Numbered from the stretch's first letter, positions 33,442 through 43,359 are shown. The stretch is 64,000 bases of DNA from Opitutaceae bacterium (GCA_016711225.1 JADJTK010000050.1:124001-188000), one strand, 5' to 3'. The notes: generated by a model not told the origin, from the letters alone. Program-made: numbers and translations.

Positions 33442-34872
33442 ATGCACAGACCGCACTTCCGCCGCACCAAGATCATCATCACCCTCGGGCCCGCCTCCGA
33501 GAGCGAGAGCGCATTGGAGCGCCTCATCCAGGCTGGCGCCGATGTCGTGCGCCTGAACATGGCCCACGCCAAGCACGAGTGGGTGCGCACAGTGATCCGC
33601 CGCGTACGCGCCGTCAGCGCCCGCCTGAACAAGGAAGTGTCGATCATGATGGACATTAAAGGTCCGGAGATCCGCACCGGCGACGTGGCCGTCCCCTACG
33701 AACTCAAGGTGGGCGAGCTCTTCGATTTTCTTGCCCGCCCGCAGCCCGATCGCCCCGCCTCGGAGGTGCGTAGCGTTTCCGTGAACTATGCCGACATCGT
33801 CAAGGATGTCGCTGTGGGCGACACGGTCCTGGTAGACAGCGGACTGATCCGCCTGAAGGTCCTCGAAAAGGATGCCGACCACCTGCGTTGCCAGGTGCTC
33901 GTGCCCGGCCGGCTAGGCAGCCGCCGGCACATCAATCTGCCCGGGGTGCGGGTGAACCTGCCGTCCTTCACCGAGAAGGATCGGGCCGACACCCTCGTGG
34001 GCATCGAGGAGGGCATCGACTACGTCGCCCTTTCCTTTGTCCGCGAAGGTCGCGACATCGACCAACTCGTAAGCTTCCTGCAAGAGCACCGCTCTCGCGC
34101 CCGCGTCATCGCCAAAATCGAGGACCAGCAGGCCATCGCCAACCTCGACGAGATCGTGCGCGCCAGCCACGGCCTGATGGTCGCCCGCGGTGACCTCGGC
34201 ATCGAGTGCCCCTTCGAGGAATTGCCGATCCTTCAACGCCGCGCGGTGCAGACCTGTCTCGCCCACGGCCGCCCCGTGATCATCGCCACCCACATGCTCG
34301 AGACGATGATCGAAAACCCCGTCCCCACCCGTGCGGAGATCACCGACATCGCCAACGCCGTCTTCGAAGAAGCCGACTGCATCATGCTCTCCGGCGAGAC
34401 CACAATCGGCAAGTATCCGGTCGAGTCCGTCCAGGTCTTCGACAAGGTCGCCCGCCGCATGGAGCAGGTCGAGGCGGCCGGCTACGCCTCCAAACTTTCC
34501 CTCGCCTCGGACAAGCTGAAGGTGCTGCGCAGCGCGGTGGTGATGGCCGACCAGTTGCTGGCCGCCGGCATCGTGGTCTTCACCCGCCAAGGCTTCATGG
34601 CGCAGGGACTGGCGGCACTGCGCCCCCGCCACTCACCGATCTTCGCCATCACCAATAATCTGGAAACCCAGCGCCAACTCGCGCTACTGCGCAGCGTCGA
34701 CCCGCTGTTCCTCACTTTCTCCTCGCAGCCGGAAGAGACGGTGCTCAGCACGCTGAAACTGCTGAAGGATACCGGACGCGTCGAGGCGGGCGCCAAACTC
34801 GTCATCGTCTCCGACATCTTGGCCAGCAACAACCAACTGGTGGACAGCATCCAGCTGCGCACCGTCGGCTGA
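33442..34872 (+). CDS. pyk: Pyruvate kinase
   Basis: 476 aa from ATG 33442 (MHRPHFRRTKIIITLGP). It converts PEP and ADP to pyruvate and ATP. The A-domain barrel is interrupted by the B domain at about 75-170. Catalytic features: MDIKGPEIRTG (Lys/Arg contact), VARGDLGIE with the Mg-binding Asp/Glu nearby, IIATHMLETMIENPVPTRAEITDIANAV and MLSGETTIGKYPVE. The C domain (about 350-476) is shorter than in allosteric enzymes. A terminator follows 31 nt after the stop. Confidence 0.96.
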   Translation: MHRPHFRRTKIIITLGPASESESALERLIQAGADVVRLNMAHAKHEWVRTVIRRVRAVSARLNKEVSIMMDIKGPEIRTGDVAVPYELKVGELFDFLARPQPDRPASEVRSVSVNYADIVKDVAVGDTVLVDSGLIRLKVLEKDADHLRCQVLVPGRLGSRRHINLPGVRVNLPSFTEKDRADTLVGIEEGIDYVALSFVREGRDIDQLVSFLQEHRSRARVIAKIEDQQAIANLDEIVRASHGLMVARGDLGIECPFEELPILQRRAVQTCLAHGRPVIIATHMLETMIENPVPTRAEITDIANAVFEEADCIMLSGETTIGKYPVESVQVFDKVARRMEQVEAAGYASKLSLASDKLKVLRSAVVMADQLLAAGIVVFTRQGFMAQGLAALRPRHSPIFAITNNLETQRQLALLRSVDPLFLTFSSQPEETVLSTLKLLKDTGRVEAGAKLVIVSDILASNNQLVDSIQLRTVG

Positions 34873-34903
34873 CGCAAGGCGACGCGTCGCCAGCAAACAT
34901 CAC

Positions 34904-34941
34904 AAGTCGGTCCCGGCCAAGCGGCGGGGGCCGACTTTTTT
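34904..34941 (+). terminator. Rho-independent terminator after pyk
   Basis: AAGTCGG(T)CCC pairs with GGG(G)CCGACTT around a 12-nt loop, followed by a T-run (to 34941). Confidence 0.85.
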
Positions 34942-35049
34942 CTGCCCACCGGCCCGTAGCGACCGTCGGTGTGTCTCTCTGCCGGTGACCCGCATGGCCC
35001 ATCTTCCATGCGCCGCGCCTTCGGGGGCTCGCGGCGCGCCCCACAGCGC

Positions 35050-35733
35050 TCAGGAAGCCTCAGGCAAAGTCAGCACCAACTGCCGGTTCTCGATTTTGGC
35101 CTCGGCCAGTTTGGCCCAGACTTGAGCCAGATCCTCGGGCAACTCGAAGCAGTTCACCACTTGGCCGAAAATCAGCGCCTTCAGAATGAGCAGCTTGTGG
35201 GCGGGCAGGTTGCCCACGAAAAACACCTCGGGCTCGAACTCGATCAGATCCTTGCCCTTGGGCTTCTGGAAGGCCCCCTCGGCCTGGGCGACCACTTGGA
35301 ACGAGTATCCGAAAATATTCACATCGTATACCACGCAGAGCTTGAGCGTCTCCCCCATCAGCCGGAAGTTGGGAGTGCCGGTGGCAATCAACGGCTTGGG
35401 CCCCTCGTCCTTGCTCGACGGCGACGGAGCCGCTGCCGGGTAGATGTTGTCCACCCACGCGTTGAGCTCGTCCTCGGTCACGCTCACCGTGTGGCCTTGG
35501 AGCAGGGCGTCGCGCTTGAACATCCAGCGCCGACCAGCGTTCCAGTCCTTCCGTCCCTCGATATAATACATCTTCCCGGCGACCGGCTCCTTGGGCGGCT
35601 CCTTGACCACCTCCACCGGCTTCAGGACCAAGATCGCCGCCGCGAGCACGACGCCCAGCGCAACCGAGAGGATAGACCCCAGGAGTATCTCAACCAGACT
35701 GGGAGCACGAAGATTCGAAGATGCAGCGCACAT
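35050..35733 (-). CDS. Membrane-anchored periplasmic protein of unknown function, 227 aa
   Basis: ATG 35733. One N-terminal membrane helix (about residues 14-38, EILLGSILSVALGVVLAAAILVL), then a periplasmic domain with KMYYIEGRKDWNAGR, TEDELNAWVDNIY and FGYSFQVVAQAEG, ending in KIENRQLVLTLPE. The pattern suggests lipid- or polymer-binding beta domains such as are found near envelope genes, but no family is recognised. It lies 190 nt upstream of nothing co-directional except the opg operon beyond its 3' side, and may be independent. Confidence 0.65.
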   Translation of the reverse strand: MCAASSNLRAPSLVEILLGSILSVALGVVLAAAILVLKPVEVVKEPPKEPVAGKMYYIEGRKDWNAGRRWMFKRDALLQGHTVSVTEDELNAWVDNIYPAAAPSPSSKDEGPKPLIATGTPNFRLMGETLKLCVVYDVNIFGYSFQVVAQAEGAFQKPKGKDLIEFEPEVFFVGNLPAHKLLILKALIFGQVVNCFELPEDLAQVWAKLAEAKIENRQLVLTLPEAS

Positions 35734-35923
35734 GGGAAGGATTCTGGGGAAGTCGCGTCAGAATGCCAGCACCACACTGTGCTCCAAGCGTAAAACTGGC
35801 GCGGCAGCGGCAAGAACACGAAAACGTGGCCCCCCGGCCATGGGGCCGGCGCCCGCCTCCCCTGCCCTCACCCGGCCGGGCGGGGCACTTGCATCGCACC
35901 TGGGCGGCGCAGAGGTTCAGCCC

Positions 35924-38095
35924 TCAGCGGTAGAGCGCGGTCACCGGCTGGGCGGTGAGCACGTTGTACTGGCGCACGGCCAACTGCCACCATTCCGCCA
36001 ACTCACCCTGCGGACGGCTCCAGAGTTGCTGGTGCAGCCAGGTCATGCTCTCGGGGTCGAGCAACAGCGCGCGCTTTTCGCGCGGGGTGAGCTTGGGCGG
36101 CCCCTCGCGCAACAGGCGCTCCCGCAACTTCAGGAAATAGGCGCGTGTGGCCTCCGCGGGGCGGCGTTGCCGCTGCAGCGAGACGTGGAGCGCATTGATG
36201 TACGGGTCGAGCACCGCCTGCAGCAGACCGTAGTCGCCGCGCAGCGCCTCGATCGGGCGCATGTGCTGATAACACTCGGAAAGGTTCTTCTCGAGGCGAC
36301 GCAGCTCGTAGGGCGGGCGCGTTTCCTCGGGCATCAGCAACAACCCCCAACGGCGCGTCAACTCGCCCAGTTTACCGCTGCCGAGCACAAGCGACAGCGG
36401 GATGGCCAGCACCAGCCCCGCCAGCACCGGGCTCAGCCACCAGAAAAAGGACGGCAGGACAATGTAAGCCGAGACCCCCCAGATGATGCCGAACGCCGTC
36501 TGTCCCCAATGGGTGAGGATGGCCTCGCGCCAGTCGCCCTCATCCACGCCGCGGCGCTGAGTGATCCAGCCCACGCCCTGACCAAGCAAGGTGAAGACGA
36601 CAAACTTGGCGTGAAACATCATGTTGATTGGTGCCAGCAACGACGAGAGCACCGTCTCGCCCAGCGCGCTCACCAGCATGCGCAGCCGCCCGCCGTACAC
36701 TGGCTGCCGGCCCTCCTCTCGCCATTGCACGATCACCCCGAGGATCTTTGGCAGGAAGAGCATCAGCAGAGTGAGGCCGAAAAGTGCGAGGGTCTGCGAC
36801 ACCTCCAGATAAATGCCCCATTGCTCGATGATCATCTCATTAACCACCCGCCCGCTGCCCGAGGTGACCTGGTCGAAGACGTGGATGGTGCTCAAGAGCA
36901 AAAAAAACAGCCACAGGGGCGACGCCATGTAGCCCATGATACCCATGAACAGGTGGATGCGGCTGGCCCCGCGCAGCCCCTGCGCGAAGAGCAGCCAGGT
37001 GTGCTGCAGGTTGCCCTGGCACCAGCGGCGGTCGCGTTTGGCGCTGTCGATCAAGGTGGGAGGCCCCTCCTCGTAGCTGCCGTCGAGATCGTAGGCCAGC
37101 CACACCGTCGAGCCGGCGCGCGTCATCAAGGCGGCCTCGACGAAATCGTGGCTGAGGATACGACCGCCGAAGGGCTCGCTGCCGGGCAGGTCGGGCAGGC
37201 TGCAATGCTCCATGAACTGGGCGGTGCGCAGGATCGCGTTGTGTCCCCAGAAATTGCCTTCACCCTGCTGCCAATAGTTGAGCCCCGCGAGGAAGACCGG
37301 GCTGTAGAGCCGGTTGGCGAACTGCTGCAGGCGGGCGAAAAGCGTCTCGCCGCGCACCAGGCGTGGCACGCTCTGGAGGATGCCCACCTTCGGGTTGCGC
37401 TCCATCAGCTGCACCATGCGCACGAGGGCGCGGCCGGTCATGATGCTGTCGGCGTCGAGCTCGGCGATGTAGCGATACTTGCTGCCCCAGCGGCGGAGGA
37501 AGTCGGACACATTACCGCTCTTCTTGTTGATGCCCTGCCGGCGCTTGCGGTAGAAAATGCGGCCAAAGCCGCCGACCTGCTTGCACAGCTCCACCCAGGC
37601 GAGCTCCTCCTGGATCCATTTGTTGGGATCGCTGGTGTCGCTGAGGATGAAAAAGTCGAAATGCGCCAGTTTTCCCGTCTCCTCCAACGAGCGGAAGATC
37701 ACGCGCAGGCCCTCGAACACCCGGCTCGAGTCCTCGTTGCACACCGGCATGATCACCGCCGTAGGCGCCAGGGGGGCGTCGGTCGCCTCGAGGGGCAAGG
37801 TCCGCTGGATGCGGCAGAAGTCCCCCCCACGGTTAAGCACGTAGAAGCCGAAGATCGCGTGCGTAAAGCCCGTGGCCACGTGCGCAAACAGGGCGACAAA
37901 GCAGGCCAGCAGCACGCACTCAATGGCGCTCAGGTGGCCGGGCCGCACCCCGCTGCTCCAGAGCAAGTCGGCCATGAACCAGCCGGCGATCAGGGTGAGC
38001 ACGAAAATCGTCGTGAAGAACAGGAAACGCCGCTTGGCCAGCCGCCGGCGGTCGACCCGTTCGCTGATGAAAATGGTAGGAGCCGAGTTGGGCAT
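35924..38095 (-). CDS. opgH: Glucan beta-1,2-glucosyltransferase OpgH (osmoregulated periplasmic glucans)
   Basis: 723 aa from ATG 38095 (MPNSAPTIFIS). Inner-membrane GT2 enzyme: two N-terminal helices, cytoplasmic catalytic domain with LSDTSDPNKW (first Asp), ELDADSIMTG (DxD), LSHDFVEAAL (third Asp) and DRRWCQGNLQH (QxxRW), then at least five C-terminal helices. It uses UDP-glucose to build and export the glucan backbone. It lacks the long N-terminal extension of the E. coli protein. Two bases separate it from the upstream TM protein gene, last in the ribE-udg-opgG operon. Confidence 0.94.
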   Translation of the reverse strand: MPNSAPTIFISERVDRRRLAKRRFLFFTTIFVLTLIAGWFMADLLWSSGVRPGHLSAIECVLLACFVALFAHVATGFTHAIFGFYVLNRGGDFCRIQRTLPLEATDAPLAPTAVIMPVCNEDSSRVFEGLRVIFRSLEETGKLAHFDFFILSDTSDPNKWIQEELAWVELCKQVGGFGRIFYRKRRQGINKKSGNVSDFLRRWGSKYRYIAELDADSIMTGRALVRMVQLMERNPKVGILQSVPRLVRGETLFARLQQFANRLYSPVFLAGLNYWQQGEGNFWGHNAILRTAQFMEHCSLPDLPGSEPFGGRILSHDFVEAALMTRAGSTVWLAYDLDGSYEEGPPTLIDSAKRDRRWCQGNLQHTWLLFAQGLRGASRIHLFMGIMGYMASPLWLFFLLLSTIHVFDQVTSGSGRVVNEMIIEQWGIYLEVSQTLALFGLTLLMLFLPKILGVIVQWREEGRQPVYGGRLRMLVSALGETVLSSLLAPINMMFHAKFVVFTLLGQGVGWITQRRGVDEGDWREAILTHWGQTAFGIIWGVSAYIVLPSFFWWLSPVLAGLVLAIPLSLVLGSGKLGELTRRWGLLLMPEETRPPYELRRLEKNLSECYQHMRPIEALRGDYGLLQAVLDPYINALHVSLQRQRRPAEATRAYFLKLRERLLREGPPKLTPREKRALLLDPESMTWLHQQLWSRPQGELAEWWQLAVRQYNVLTAQPVTALYR

Positions 38096-38097
38096 GG

Positions 38098-38721
38098 TCA
38101 ACGGGTGCGGTAGAAGAGGGCCGCCAAAACCGCGGCGAAAAGCGCCCACAGCACCAGCAACCGGACGATCGGCCAACGCTCGAGGGTCTCCAGCGTGTCG
38201 CCGGCCACCTCGGGCAACGTGCCGAGATCGATCTCACGCGGCACCATGTTCGATACCGCCAAATCAGGGCCGGCCTGCAGCGCGCTCTTTTCCATCGCCA
38301 CGCGCGCCTCGGGCGGGGTGTGCTCCATGTCGAGAAAGGCGTAGGGCCAGCGCCCGGGCAGGTCACTCAACAGCATGGCCACGCGGGCCTGGGCGGCGAG
38401 GCGCTCGGGCGGACGGGCGCTGGTACCGATCTGCGAGGCAAACCACGCCTGCATGATGCGGGCGGTCTCCTCAGCGGCCAGCGTCACCGGATCCTGGCGA
38501 GGATCGGCCTCGTGGCGCAACGCGGCGCATTCCAGCACCCGTTCGATCACCCGGCTCTGGTGGAGCCGGTTGTGAATACGGTGGGCGCGCAGGTAGTCCT
38601 CCACGCGCACGTAGGCGGCGTTCCACTGGTCGAGCGTGCCCGTCTTCGGCTGGAAGCCGCTCAGGCGCGACAGCTCGGCGGTGGGGACGGAGGGATGGGC
38701 GGCTGACGATTCGTCGCTCAA
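38098..38721 (-). CDS. Single-pass membrane protein between opgG and opgH, 207 aa
   Basis: It starts at TTG 38721 (then SDESSAAHPSVP), overlapping the opgG stop by 4 nt (TTGA), and ends 2 nt before opgH, so it is translationally coupled to both. It is mostly helical and soluble (LDQWNAAYVRVEDYLRAHRIHNRL, ARIMQAWFAS), with one membrane helix at the very C-terminus (RLLVLWALFAAVLAALFY) and a short RTR tail. I know no family for it. Position suggests a subunit or partner of the glucan synthase. Confidence 0.75.
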   Translation of the reverse strand: MSDESSAAHPSVPTAELSRLSGFQPKTGTLDQWNAAYVRVEDYLRAHRIHNRLHQSRVIERVLECAALRHEADPRQDPVTLAAEETARIMQAWFASQIGTSARPPERLAAQARVAMLLSDLPGRWPYAFLDMEHTPPEARVAMEKSALQAGPDLAVSNMVPREIDLGTLPEVAGDTLETLERWPIVRLLVLWALFAAVLAALFYRTR

Positions 38722-40285
38722 GGCTGCCAGAGATAGCTCCAAGTTTCGGTCAAGACGGTGTCGCCCTTGCGCAGGAACGCGCGCATCTCCACCGGGCGGC
38801 CACTGCCGTCGGGCTTCACCTCGAAGGCCAGCCGCCAAGTGCTGTTGTTCGGGTTGCGTTGGGCCACCACGCCCTCGAGGGTCGCCCCGGTGCCCACCGT
38901 CACGATGCCCTCGACGCCGTCCGGAGCGTTGGCGACGAGACCGCCGCCGAAGTCGACCACCATGCGGCGCAGGTCGGGGCGGCTCATCACCGTGGACTGG
39001 CGCGTGGCCACCACATGGCCCCCGGGCGGGCGCCGCCCCAGATCGGTCAACCAGTGCAGATCGTACTCAAATTCGTAGGGCTCGCCGACGGCCGGCAGCT
39101 TCTCCGGTGTCCAGAAGGCCACGATATTGTCGGAGGTCTCGTCGGGAGTCGGGATCTCGACGAGCTCGATGGAGCCGCGGCCCCAGTTGCCCACCGGCTC
39201 CACCCACACGCTGGGCCGCTGGTGGTAGTGTGCCTCCAAATCCTGATAGTGGTCGAAGTCGCGGTCGCGCTGCAGCAGGCCGAAGCCGCGCACGTTCTCC
39301 GAGGACAGCAGCGAGGTGCGCAGCTGCTTCGGGTTGGCCAGCGGGCGCCAGAGCCACTCGCCGGTGCTGTGGGCCACCAGCAGGCCGTCGGAGTCGTGCA
39401 CCTCGGGGCGGTAGTCGCCGTTGGTGGTACCGGAATTCTCCCCGTGCCAAAACATGCTGGAGAACGGCGCCAGCCCGAGCGTGGCCACCGGCTCGCGCAG
39501 GTAAACCGTCGCCCGTACCCGCACCACCGTGTCGGATCCCGGCGTGATCGCGAAGCGATAGGCCCCGGTCACCCGCTTGCTGTCCACCAACGCGTAGACC
39601 ACGACCTCGCGGGCCCCGACGCTGGGCCGCTGCAGCCAAAACTCGCGGAAAACGGGAAATTCCTCGCCGGTGGGCGCCGCGCGGTGTCCACGGCCAGGGC
39701 ACGGGCCGAAAGGCCGTAGCATTGGCCCTTGCCCAGCGCGCGATAATAGCTGGCTCCAAGAAACACCGCCAGTTCGTCGAGATAGTCGGGTCGGTTCAGG
39801 GCATAGTGCAGCCGGAACCCGGCATAACCCATCTCGCTCGGGATGGTCTCGCCGAAGTCATTCTTGCCGTAGTCGAAATAGCGGCGGCTGTACGGCACCG
39901 CGACGTCGCGTTTCCCGTCGAGCTCGTGGATCTGCACCGTTTCGCGGAAGAGCCAGCCGGGGTGGAAGAACTGCACCTGGAAGGGCACCCCGGCATCGCG
40001 CCACAGCGAGCGCTCGGGGCGGAAACGGATGTCGCGGTGCTGGTCGTAGTTGATCTTCGGCGGCAGCAGCCAGTCCGGCACCCGGGCCTCCTGCGGGGCG
40101 AAGGGCGCGGCGGCGAGGGCCTTCGCCTTGTATTGGAGCTCCTGATAATCGAAGCCGAACTCGCCGCCGGCCCGGGCGGCGCCCGCGGCCCACAGCAGGC
40201 CGGTCACGGCCAACACCAGGATCGCACCGCGGCGGCGCAAGGCTTTAACCATCGGGGCAGGGACAGAAGTAGCGCAGGGGTTCAT
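38718..40285 (-). pseudogene. opgG: Periplasmic glucan biosynthesis protein OpgG, one frameshift
   Basis: The first frame from ATG 40285 has a signal peptide (AILVLAVTGLLWAAGAARA), then FGFDYQELQYKAKALAA through YYRALGKGQCYGLSARALAVDTA. The second, from about 39690 to 38718, continues APTGEEFPVFREFWLQRP to the end (MFWHGENS, the WLWRPLANP block, FGGGLVAN). Two extra bases (or one missing) in the GCGCGG run near 39675-39685 break it. The ATG overlaps the udg stop (ATGA). OpgG shapes the glucan chains in the periplasm. All conserved parts are present, so an assembly error is likely. Confidence 0.88.
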
Positions 40286-41379
40286 CGTTCGAGGAAGAAA
40301 TTGCGTTGTTTGGCGCTGATGGGGAACTTCGCCCGTTCCATCACTTGAAGCAGGTCCTCCCAGACGGTCCGCTTGGCGCGGTTGGAGTTGTTCCGGAGGA
40401 GGTAGGACGGGTGATAGGTAACCATGACCGGCCGACCGGCAAACGTCTGCCAACTCCCGCGCACCTCGCCCAGCGTCTTGAAGCTGCCCGCACCGAGCAG
40501 TCCAGCCGCGGCGGTCGCCCCCAGGGCCACGATCACCTCGGGCTGTACAATCTCCAGCTGCGCCTTCAAAAACGGCAGGCAGAAGGCCAACTCCTCGGCC
40601 GAGGGCGCGCGGTTGCCCACCTGCTCCATCCCCGGCGGGGTCGGCATCTCCGGACGCCAGTTCATAATGCTGCCGATATAGATCTCCGCACGCTCCACTC
40701 CCATCGCCTTGATCATGCGGGTGAGCAATTGCCCGGCATCGCCCAAACACGGCTCCCCGGCCACTTCCTCATCGGCCCCGGGGGCGTCCGCGCAGAAAAA
40801 GATCTTGGCCTCCAGCGACCCGGCACCCAGCACCGCCTTCTTACCCGGCCGCACGTGGGCCTGACAAACCGGATGCGTCAGCACGAAATCGCGCAACCAG
40901 TTCCAGCGCGCCGTCTTGTCGCCCGCCGGCAGGGCGAAGGCGGGCGGTGGAGGGATCGCCGCTCCGCTCTGACCCGAGGCAAACTTGAGTGCCGGCTTCA
41001 CGGTGGGCTCAGCAAACATCGCCGCCCCCGTGCCTCCACGCTCTTCGCCGATTCGGGCCGGCGCCACGGTCTCGCCCTGCGCCGGTTCCGGTTGGCGACG
41101 GGCGGCGGCTTCGGTCGGCCGCGGCTGGGCGGATACAGGCTCGGGGCGGGGGGCCGCCGCCGGGGGCTCCGCACTTCGCGCGGTCGCTACCGTGGCCGGC
41201 GGAGGAAAAGGGATCACTGCGGCCGCCGCTGCCACGGGCTCCGCCCCGGGTCCCTGCCGCACCACGACAGCACGCAGCGCCACCAACGTCTCCTCGCTGA
41301 CGGACACGGTCTTCTCGCCGACGCTCTTGCGTCGCCGCAGCTCCTCGGTCACCGCCAGCAGTTGTTCGCGCAGGGCCAT
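40282..41379 (-). CDS. Uracil-DNA glycosylase family 4-like, long disordered N-terminus
   Basis: 365 aa from ATG 41379. Residues 1-150 are Ala/Pro-rich and probably disordered. The glycosylase domain follows: motif 1 CADAPGADEEVAG, a GxxG-type strand VIVALGATAA, and motif 2 TYHPSYLLR near 325. Family 4 enzymes hold a 4Fe-4S cluster with C-x2-C, KCRPP and C-x-PFL cysteines. Here the first pair is reduced to one Cys (HPVCQAH), the third is Trp (MNWRPE) and only the last (FCLPFL) remains, so a cluster is unlikely. It lies 3 nt after ribE and overlaps opgG. Confidence 0.85.
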   Translation of the reverse strand: MALREQLLAVTEELRRRKSVGEKTVSVSEETLVALRAVVVRQGPGAEPVAAAAAVIPFPPPATVATARSAEPPAAAPRPEPVSAQPRPTEAAARRQPEPAQGETVAPARIGEERGGTGAAMFAEPTVKPALKFASGQSGAAIPPPPAFALPAGDKTARWNWLRDFVLTHPVCQAHVRPGKKAVLGAGSLEAKIFFCADAPGADEEVAGEPCLGDAGQLLTRMIKAMGVERAEIYIGSIMNWRPEMPTPPGMEQVGNRAPSAEELAFCLPFLKAQLEIVQPEVIVALGATAAAGLLGAGSFKTLGEVRGSWQTFAGRPVMVTYHPSYLLRNNSNRAKRTVWEDLLQVMERAKFPISAKQRNFFLER

Positions 41380-41382
41380 GGT

Positions 41383-42033
41383 TCAGCTCTGCCAGACCGG
41401 ACGCTTCAGCGCGCCCGCCGAATGCGGATTGCGCGCGGCCTCCTCCCGCAAAGCCAGCTGCCGGTCGATGTACTTGGCGAGCATGTCGAACTCGAGATTC
41501 ACCCGATCGCCCGCGCGCCGCCCGCCAAGGTTGGTCACCTCCATCGTGTGCGGGATCAGCCAGATCGAAAACCAGTCGTCCTGCACTTCAACCACCGTGA
41601 GCGATACCCCGTCGATGGCGATGCTGCCCTTGGGCACAAGCAGCCCGCGATACAAGGCCGGATACCGTACCCGCAGATAGCGGTCGGCCCCACGGGCCTC
41701 CAACACCACGATCTCCCCCGGGCAGTCGATGTGGCCAGTCACGAAATGCCCGCCCATCTTGCTGTCGGGCCGCATGCTGCGCTCGAGGTTCACAACCCCG
41801 CCCGTCCCCGCCTGGGCAACATTGGTGAGCCGCACGGTCTCTTCCAGAAGGTCGAAACTGAGCGCTCCGGCGTCGCAGCCCACTACGGTCAGGCAGCAGC
41901 CGTTGACCGCGATGCTGTCGCCGATCACCGTACCTTGGATAACCAGAGATGTGGAGACCACCAGGCGCCAAGCGGCGGCCTGGTGCTCGAACGCGACGAC
42001 GCGTCCCGTTTCTTCGACGATGCCCGTGAACAT
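41383..42033 (-). CDS. ribE: Riboflavin synthase, alpha chain
   Basis: 216 aa from ATG 42033 (MFTGIVEETG), the canonical start; the longer frame to 42096 is rejected. It has two lumazine-binding beta-barrel repeats (1-97, 98-200), with VNGCCLTV and IDGVSLTV at matching places and GHFVTGHID opening the second. It converts two 6,7-dimethyl-8-ribityllumazine molecules to riboflavin. First gene of the operon with udg, opgG, a TM protein and opgH. I saw no FMN riboswitch in the 310 nt upstream. Confidence 0.95.
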   Translation of the reverse strand: MFTGIVEETGRVVAFEHQAAAWRLVVSTSLVIQGTVIGDSIAVNGCCLTVVGCDAGALSFDLLEETVRLTNVAQAGTGGVVNLERSMRPDSKMGGHFVTGHIDCPGEIVVLEARGADRYLRVRYPALYRGLLVPKGSIAIDGVSLTVVEVQDDWFSIWLIPHTMEVTNLGGRRAGDRVNLEFDMLAKYIDRQLALREEAARNPHSAGALKRPVWQS

Positions 42034-42343
42034 GTGCGCCCAGCATCGTGTTCCGGCGCGCCCCTGCAAATGCTTTTTGGATGCCCGGTAATGCATTCTG
42101 CCGTCCGCTCACCGGCCCGGCCCCTCCGTTCATCCCGGCAGCAGCCCGTCGGGCGCCCTTGCCGGCCGCCGCGTGCCCAGGAGCCTCGGCCCCCCAGCGA
42201 CGCAGGTTTATGTCGCGATCGGAACACGAACTTGACTCCTCGCTCCCACCGTCTGCCGCTCACCGCCCGCCGTCCCTCAGCCCAAACAACCGCCGAGCGG
42301 TTTCAGACTTCAACTCGCGCCTCTGCGCGCTTCTGCTCCGTCC
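42034..42343. other. Divergent intergenic region, nothing recognised
   Basis: It separates ribE (leftward) and the TPR gene (rightward). No riboswitch fold, repeat family or convincing ORF was found; promoters must lie here but no clear -35/-10 pair stands out. Confidence 0.4.
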
Positions 42344-43333
42344 ATGCGCTGGCTCGTTCTTCTGCTCGCTCTCCTCGTCCTGCCCCTCGCCCACGCCGCC
42401 GATCCTGTGGTACCGCCCCCGGCGCCTTCTCTCGCCTCGGCCCGAGAGCTCTATTGCGCCCGCCGTGACGCCGAAGCCCGGTCCGCCTTTGAATTGCTCC
42501 TGGCCGCCGACCCCGCCAACCACGAGGCAGTCTACCACCTCGGCCGCCTCGCCCTGCGCCGCGACGACTGGAAAACGGCGAGCACCCACTATCAACACTG
42601 CACGAAGCTCGACCCGACCAACGCCCTCTACTGGGCCGACTTGGGCGAAGCCTACGGCAAACTCGCCGGCCAGGCCGGCCTCTTCCAACAACTCGGGCTG
42701 GCCCGCAAATGCCACCTCGCCCTAGAGAAGGCCGTGGAACTTGCCCCCGACAATCTCGACTACCGCCACGGTCTGATCGAGTTCTACGAACAAGCTCCAA
42801 GCATCGCAGGCGGCGGCCGCGACAAAGCCCTCGCCCAAGCCGCCGAGCTCACCCGCCGCGATCCATTCAACGGGACGCTCGTCACCGGCGGCATCCAAGC
42901 CCACGCACGCAACTGGAGCGAAGCCGAGGTAGCCTTTCTCGCCGCCATCAAGCTGCGCCCCAACGCCCTCGAACCGATAGCCTCCCTCGGCCTGCTCTAC
43001 GCGGACCAGGGTCGCTATCCCGACGCCTTCGCGCAATTCGATCGACTGCTCACCCTCGACCCCGACCATCTTGCCGGGCTCTACCAACTCGGCCGAGTCG
43101 CCGCCCTCTCCGGACAACGGCTAGCCGACGGCTCCGCCGCACTCCGCCGCTACCTCGGAAAGGGCAACCTGCCCGCCGAGCTCCCGCGCCCTCACCACGC
43201 CCACTACCGCCTCGGGCAGATCATGGTCCACCAAGGCGACGCCGCTGCCGCCAAGGCCGCTTTCGAGGCCTCGATCCAGCTCGATCCAAAATTCAAGGAA
43301 GCTGCTGCGGAGCTGAAAAAGCTCCAACTCTGA
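42344..43333 (+). CDS. Exported TPR-repeat protein, 329 aa
   Basis: ATG 42344, signal peptide 1-19 (RWLVLLLALLVLPLAHA). About seven tetratricopeptide units follow, e.g. AFELLLAADPANHEAVYHLG, ALEKAVELAPDNLDYRHGL, QFDRLLTLDPDHLAGLYQLG and AFEASIQLDPKFKEAAAEL. A periplasmic scaffold for protein assembly; the partner is unknown. Confidence 0.88.
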   Translation: MRWLVLLLALLVLPLAHAADPVVPPPAPSLASARELYCARRDAEARSAFELLLAADPANHEAVYHLGRLALRRDDWKTASTHYQHCTKLDPTNALYWADLGEAYGKLAGQAGLFQQLGLARKCHLALEKAVELAPDNLDYRHGLIEFYEQAPSIAGGGRDKALAQAAELTRRDPFNGTLVTGGIQAHARNWSEAEVAFLAAIKLRPNALEPIASLGLLYADQGRYPDAFAQFDRLLTLDPDHLAGLYQLGRVAALSGQRLADGSAALRRYLGKGNLPAELPRPHHAHYRLGQIMVHQGDAAAAKAAFEASIQLDPKFKEAAAELKKLQL

Positions 43334-43359
43334 ACACGCCCCTCCCGCCCCCTTGCCTC

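Noticed and set aside
35591..38113. 840-codon plus-strand open frame
   Set aside because: Antisense shadow of opgH; His/Arg/Gln-rich composition without domains.
42034..42343. FMN riboswitch ahead of ribE
   Set aside because: I searched for the conserved RFN stems and did not see them.
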